From Gemmatimonadota bacterium (GTDB taxonomy: Bacteria; Latescibacterota; UBA2968): a DNA stretch of 64,000 nt. Under the pieces are notes generated by a model. It was given only the letters and a program-made list of their open reading frames with translations, was not told where the DNA came from and did not search any database. The translations under genes were made by a program, and so were the position numbers. Each line of letters begins with the position of its first letter. Positions within the stretch are counted from its first letter, which is position 1. Below are positions 61,379 to 64,000 of the stretch, in pieces. Location of the stretch: assembly GCA_026705765.1 (NCBI GenBank), contig JAPPAB010000104.1:124001-188000 (forward strand). The letters run 5' to 3'.

Positions 61379-61406
61379 TTCAATAACGCCAGTCTTCATG
61401 GGCGAA
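61379..61406 (+). repeat. 28-bp direct repeat flanking the STAS gene, right copy
   Basis: Same as 60907-60934 except for G in place of A at position 23 of the repeat. It is followed by AT-rich sequence of about 55 bases and then the end of the ATP-binding regulator gene. Confidence 0.93.
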
Positions 61407-61464
61407 CAAATTTTTCATTGGCCTAAAGTGCTTATATCCCCGTACTTCCTTGCTTTGAAGAAAC

Positions 61465-63042
61465 TCACCTTAGCACCTCCCATCGACCTGCTTTGGTCGA
61501 TCCGACATGACGGATGGCTCCAGCAGCACGCAGCTTTGTCAAGTGGTACTTAACCCCATCCGGCGTAAGGCCAACACGTTCGGCCAACATACGCTGAGTT
61601 AGTTCAGGCTCAGCTTCAAGTAAGGCCAAAATTCGTTCTTGGGTAGTTTCTTGGGTAGTTTCTTGGGTAGTCTTTTTTACCACCTCCCATCGACCTGCTT
61701 TGGTCGATCCGACATGACGGATGGCTCCAGCAGCACGCAGCTTTGTCAAGTGGTACTTAACCCCATCCGGCGTAAGGCCAACACGTTCGGCCAAAACACG
61801 CTGAGTTAGTTCAGGCTCGGCTTCGAGTAAGGCCAAAATTCGTTCTTGGGTAGTTTCTTGGGTAGGCATCTGGTTAGTTTTTGGGATAGTCTTAGGGGTA
61901 GAGGCACTACCAACAGGGGAATCGGTCACTTGATACGCGGAGGAGAAGGGGAACCTCAACCACAGACCGTCGCCGCCCGGTTCCAACTCCCACTTTGGCG
62001 TGGGATTGCCAGCCTCCTTGCAGATGTCCACGATCCGCCGAATGCCTCGTCCCCAGGCTTCGATCATTCCGGCTCGGAAGAATGCGTAGGCAATCCGCGG
62101 GTTATACGGTCTTGACGAAAATTCCCCGGTAAGTTGACCAGCGTCCCATTCAGGCGGCAACTGCACCGCATTCCAGATCGAGATCCGGTCGTCGTACACG
62201 CGAATCTGAATCGTGGTGGGGCTGGCGTAGTCGCGGTGAATGATGGCATTGATTACCGCTTCGCGCATAGCTTCGCGCGGTACAGGAAAGGTCTCCACAC
62301 GGTAAACGCCATCGTAGGAAATCAATGCCCTCGTATATTTTGTGTACAATAAGTCCATTGTCCGATTGACCTGAGTAAACAGATCGCCTTCGACAATATC
62401 CTGATACAGCAGTTCCGAACCGCGAAAATAGCCGATCTTTACATAGGCTTCCATCACGAACTTGTCCGGCGCTGGATGAAAAAGCATTACCGCGGCGCGC
62501 TTCAGGAAATCTGCCTCTCGCAACTGAAGCCTTTCGATGACTTCCTCATCGGATTCGTTCAAAATGTCCCGTGGCAAGCGTTCGCTGTCAGCACCCCGCT
62601 GGCGAAACTCATCAAAGATACGACTATCCAGATCCTCAAGATCGACGCCCGGCAAAGGCACATCGTCCCATGTTCGGCCATATTTTTGCAACAGGAATCG
62701 GCTAAGTGCTGCGCCTCTGAGCACCTGCTTGGTGCTGCCACTTCGATAGTGAAATTCGCCCTTATAGCTAATTGGATTTGGATAGGGATCAACCGCTATT
62801 TCCAGATATTCCCCGCCATCTTCCGACTTCAGGTTCACGTCAACCACGATGCCAAGCAATGCCTGAGCCTTATTGGGAATCTCTTCGAGCAATCGGAGAA
62901 TATTCTTCACTCCGACCATCTCACCCCGGTCATTCTTACCGATCTCCAGTACGCCGCCCTGAGCGTTGGCGAAGCCACAGACCCATTTCAGGTATTCGTC
63001 CCGCCACGTCTCTTTCCATTCGATGTTCTGGCTCTCGCTCAT
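61465..63042 (-). CDS. AlbA-type ATP-binding regulator with duplicated winged-helix C-terminus
   Basis: A 525-residue protein. Residues 10-120 form an AlbA_2/Schlafen-like domain (EWKETWRDEYLKWVCGFAN, GGVLEIGKNDRGEMVGV), the middle carries an ATP-binding HATPase_c_4-type region (AVINAIIHRDYASPTTIQI, RISIWNAVQLPPEW, EAWGRGIRRIVDIC), and the C-terminus holds two almost identical winged-helix modules (LTQRVLAERVGLTPDGVKYH then again with M for V; about residues 391-458 and 460-525) joined by TTQE repeats. Such proteins are predicted transcription regulators, often mobile and linked to defence or stress. ATG 63042 with AAGAAGG upstream. Confidence 0.88.
   Translation of the reverse strand: MSESQNIEWKETWRDEYLKWVCGFANAQGGVLEIGKNDRGEMVGVKNILRLLEEIPNKAQALLGIVVDVNLKSEDGGEYLEIAVDPYPNPISYKGEFHYRSGSTKQVLRGAALSRFLLQKYGRTWDDVPLPGVDLEDLDSRIFDEFRQRGADSERLPRDILNESDEEVIERLQLREADFLKRAAVMLFHPAPDKFVMEAYVKIGYFRGSELLYQDIVEGDLFTQVNRTMDLLYTKYTRALISYDGVYRVETFPVPREAMREAVINAIIHRDYASPTTIQIRVYDDRISIWNAVQLPPEWDAGQLTGEFSSRPYNPRIAYAFFRAGMIEAWGRGIRRIVDICKEAGNPTPKWELEPGGDGLWLRFPFSSAYQVTDSPVGSASTPKTIPKTNQMPTQETTQERILALLEAEPELTQRVLAERVGLTPDGVKYHLTKLRAAGAIRHVGSTKAGRWEVVKKTTQETTQETTQERILALLEAEPELTQRMLAERVGLTPDGVKYHLTKLRAAGAIRHVGSTKAGRWEVLR
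61474..61660 (+). repeat. Intragenic direct repeat, unit A (winged helix 2)
   Basis: About 187 bp repeated at a spacing of 207 bp (69 codons) with only about four mismatches to 61681-61867. It codes for the second winged-helix module of the AlbA-type regulator. Confidence 0.95.
61681..61867 (+). repeat. Intragenic direct repeat, unit B (winged helix 1)
   Basis: Codes for the first winged-helix module. The match to unit A is so close, including silent positions, that the duplication must be recent or maintained by gene conversion. Confidence 0.95.
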
Positions 63043-63067
63043 GTCGCCTTCTTTTTTTCTAACCTCG

Positions 63068-63202
63068 GACTGCCTTACGACTTGCCCTGTGACTTACCCT
63101 ATGAAGTTGTAATCTTCCGACCTCCAGCTCTATCTTGGACCCCTACTTGGCCCCTACTTGGACCCCAACTTGCACCCCAGCTTGCACCCCAGCTTGCACC
63201 CT
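63068..63202. repeat. Array of about 12-bp direct repeats upstream of the AlbA-type regulator
   Basis: At 63131-63202 six units of 11-13 bp follow each other, for example TACTTGGACCCC, AACTTGCACCCC and AGCTTGCACCCC. A more degenerate set (ACTTGCCCTGTG, ACTTACCCTATG) lies at 63068-63105, nearer the ATG at 63042. The minus-strand frame through the array contains a stop, so it is not an extension of the protein. Such arrays may be binding sites of the adjacent regulator. Confidence 0.8.
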
Positions 63203-63388
63203 GTAGCGTTAATGGTATTACACGATAGGAAAACCTCAATTTGCTGTTTCCTGACAGTGAAAAGCTGCATCAATCACAGGCTTGATACACAAGCCCTAAA
63301 CTCTCCACCGAAGCGGGGTAACTCCAATCTTGCTATAAGCCTCTGTGTGGTATCAACTGCAAGTAGTCTTCCACCACAAACTGCACTA
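63203..63388. other. Intergenic region without a gene
   Basis: 186 bases between the repeat array and the end of the partial gene at the window edge. I see no coding frame, hairpin with a T-run, or repeat. Together with the array, 346 bases lie between the two minus-strand genes. Confidence 0.5.
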
Positions 63389-64000
63389 TCACTGACACAA
63401 CTCAGCTATCATCGCCGCATTTTCGCCAAGCTGGTCATTGAACTTTTGATACATCCCCACCAGAAGAACATCATTAGATTTGATATTTTTAAGCGTAAAA
63501 TCAAATTCTTCGCGAATCTGATTTCTGGAGTTAATAGCGCGCCCAGCCGCGAGAACTTTGAAGGTAATACACGGCTTATCAGTGCTGCGAATAATACCAC
63601 ACATGCGGTCGCGGTGTTCGCGGAGATAGATTTCACTCAGGGGTTGATGACCAAATTTTTGTTCAAATTCTTCGCGTGCCCCCTGCAAATAATACAGCGC
63701 AGTCATGTAATAGTCGATATCCCAGTCCTCTTCTTCGGCAATCTCAATAATGCGGGGATTGTGTACCGATAAACCGACCATAACACCCGTGTCGCGAATG
63801 CGCTTGAGAATATCCCGAAGATAGTCCAGGCGATTTTCCTGAAAGCACCGCCCGGCAACACCGCTTCCATGAGGTGCCATACCAATGGGATTGTGTTTGG
63901 CGGCTTCGTCGATCAGTGAAGGATCGTCATACCAGTGTCCACCTCTGCTGAGACAGAAATAATGAATCGAACCCCCTTCATCGCGGTATCGCTGAAGATC
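63389..64000 (-). CDS. Aldo/keto-reductase-like TIM-barrel protein, 3' part only
   Basis: The frame is open to the right edge of the window, so the N-terminal part is missing; 203 residues are visible. The start of the visible part reads GSIHYFCLSRGGHWYDDPS, followed by NPIGMAPHGSGVAGRC, DTGVMVGLSVHNPRIIEIAEE, DIDYYMTALYYL and FKVLAAGRAIN. The alternating strand-helix pattern and GLSVHN motif suggest an aldo/keto reductase-like TIM barrel, a group common in Latescibacteria and Planctomycetes. The catalytic Tyr/Lys cannot be judged from this fragment. An internal ATG at 63880 should not be taken as the start. Confidence 0.65.
   Translation of the reverse strand, partial: DLQRYRDEGGSIHYFCLSRGGHWYDDPSLIDEAAKHNPIGMAPHGSGVAGRCFQENRLDYLRDILKRIRDTGVMVGLSVHNPRIIEIAEEEDWDIDYYMTALYYLQGAREEFEQKFGHQPLSEIYLREHRDRMCGIIRSTDKPCITFKVLAAGRAINSRNQIREEFDFTLKNIKSNDVLLVGMYQKFNDQLGENAAMIAELCQ

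Noticed and set aside
60907-61406. The 28-bp repeats as insertion-sequence target duplications
   Set aside because: Target duplications are usually 2-14 bp, there are no terminal inverted repeats and no transposase between them.
63068-63202. The repeat array as a CRISPR
   Set aside because: Units are only 11-13 bp and are directly adjacent with no unique spacers; no cas gene is near.
62476-63228. A 250-residue open frame on the plus strand across the AlbA-type gene start
   Set aside because: It is antisense to the AlbA-type regulator and its C-terminus is just the 12-bp repeats translated as PQLA units.

Overview
The window is a gene-dense chromosomal stretch with about 46 protein-coding genes (one cut at each window edge), one tRNA and one gene remnant. 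The gene content suggests an uncultured Gram-negative bacterium of the FCB group, most likely Candidatus Latescibacterota or a relative. It has TonB-dependent receptors with carboxypeptidase-like N-terminal domains, a DUF4249-type partner, a PorV/PorQ-type outer-membrane protein, FlgD-like C-terminal domains of the type IX secretion kind, a C25 (gingipain/PorU-type) peptidase, and many phytanoyl-CoA dioxygenase, Gfo/Idh/MocA and enolase-superfamily genes. There is no rRNA or ribosomal-protein operon, so the taxonomy is an inference from gene families.

Layout. 1-1.7 kb: end of a beta-helix repeat protein. 1.8-6.4 kb (minus): a tight operon uvrB, a DNA methyltransferase, an MjaI-type restriction endonuclease and nadC. 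6.5-9.7 kb (plus): a DUF3179 lipoprotein and two tandem paralogous outer-membrane proteins. 9.7-11.5 kb (minus): a rhamnonate-dehydratase-like enolase-superfamily enzyme and a PAP2-like membrane protein. 11.7-14.6 kb (plus): phytanoyl-CoA dioxygenase, MDR dehydrogenase and Gfo/Idh/MocA oxidoreductase. This runs by an ATGA overlap into a surface-glycan cluster (14.6-21.1 kb: glycosyltransferases, DUF3473-type polysaccharide deacetylase, nucleotide-sugar SDR, methyltransferase, membrane glycosyltransferase), then a 1890-residue C25 peptidase with a FlgD-like C-terminus and an alkaline-phosphatase-superfamily enzyme. 28.3-31 kb (minus): PfkB kinase, a second Gfo/Idh/MocA enzyme and a second phytanoyl-CoA dioxygenase.

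31.1-34.8 kb (minus): DUF4249-like lipoprotein, TonB receptor and a small lipoprotein. 35.1 kb: tRNA-Thr(CGT). 35.3-38.6 kb (plus): M55 D-aminopeptidase-like, M81 (MlrC-like) and threonine-synthase-like enzymes, probably one catabolic operon. 38.7-44.9 kb (minus): a Vps62-like protein with a dockerin-like tail, a GIY-YIG nuclease fused to a degenerate exonuclease domain, prmA and a large OPT-like membrane protein. 45-47.9 kb: a small outer-membrane protein (minus), then gmd and an MDR dehydrogenase (plus). 48.3-52.2 kb: a second, larger Vps62-like dockerin-tailed protein and a glycine-rich membrane protein, bracketed by a 119-bp direct repeat that includes a gene remnant. 52.3-59.2 kb (minus): TonB receptor, FlgD-tailed secreted protein and PorV-like protein. 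59.4-61.3 kb: a GH127-like enzyme, then a STAS protein flanked by 28-bp direct repeats. 61.5-63 kb: an AlbA-type ATP-binding regulator with a duplicated winged helix. 63.4 kb to the end: part of an aldo/keto-reductase-like protein.

Most unusual points: a predicted CTAG-specific restriction system in a window where I could find only four CTAG sites; the two Vps62-like dockerin-tailed paralogues and the duplication scar beside one of them; a PorU-like peptidase inside a glycan cluster; the GIY-YIG protein with a dead exonuclease domain; and the regulator with a duplicated winged helix preceded by a repeat array. I found no CRISPR array, insertion sequence or prophage.
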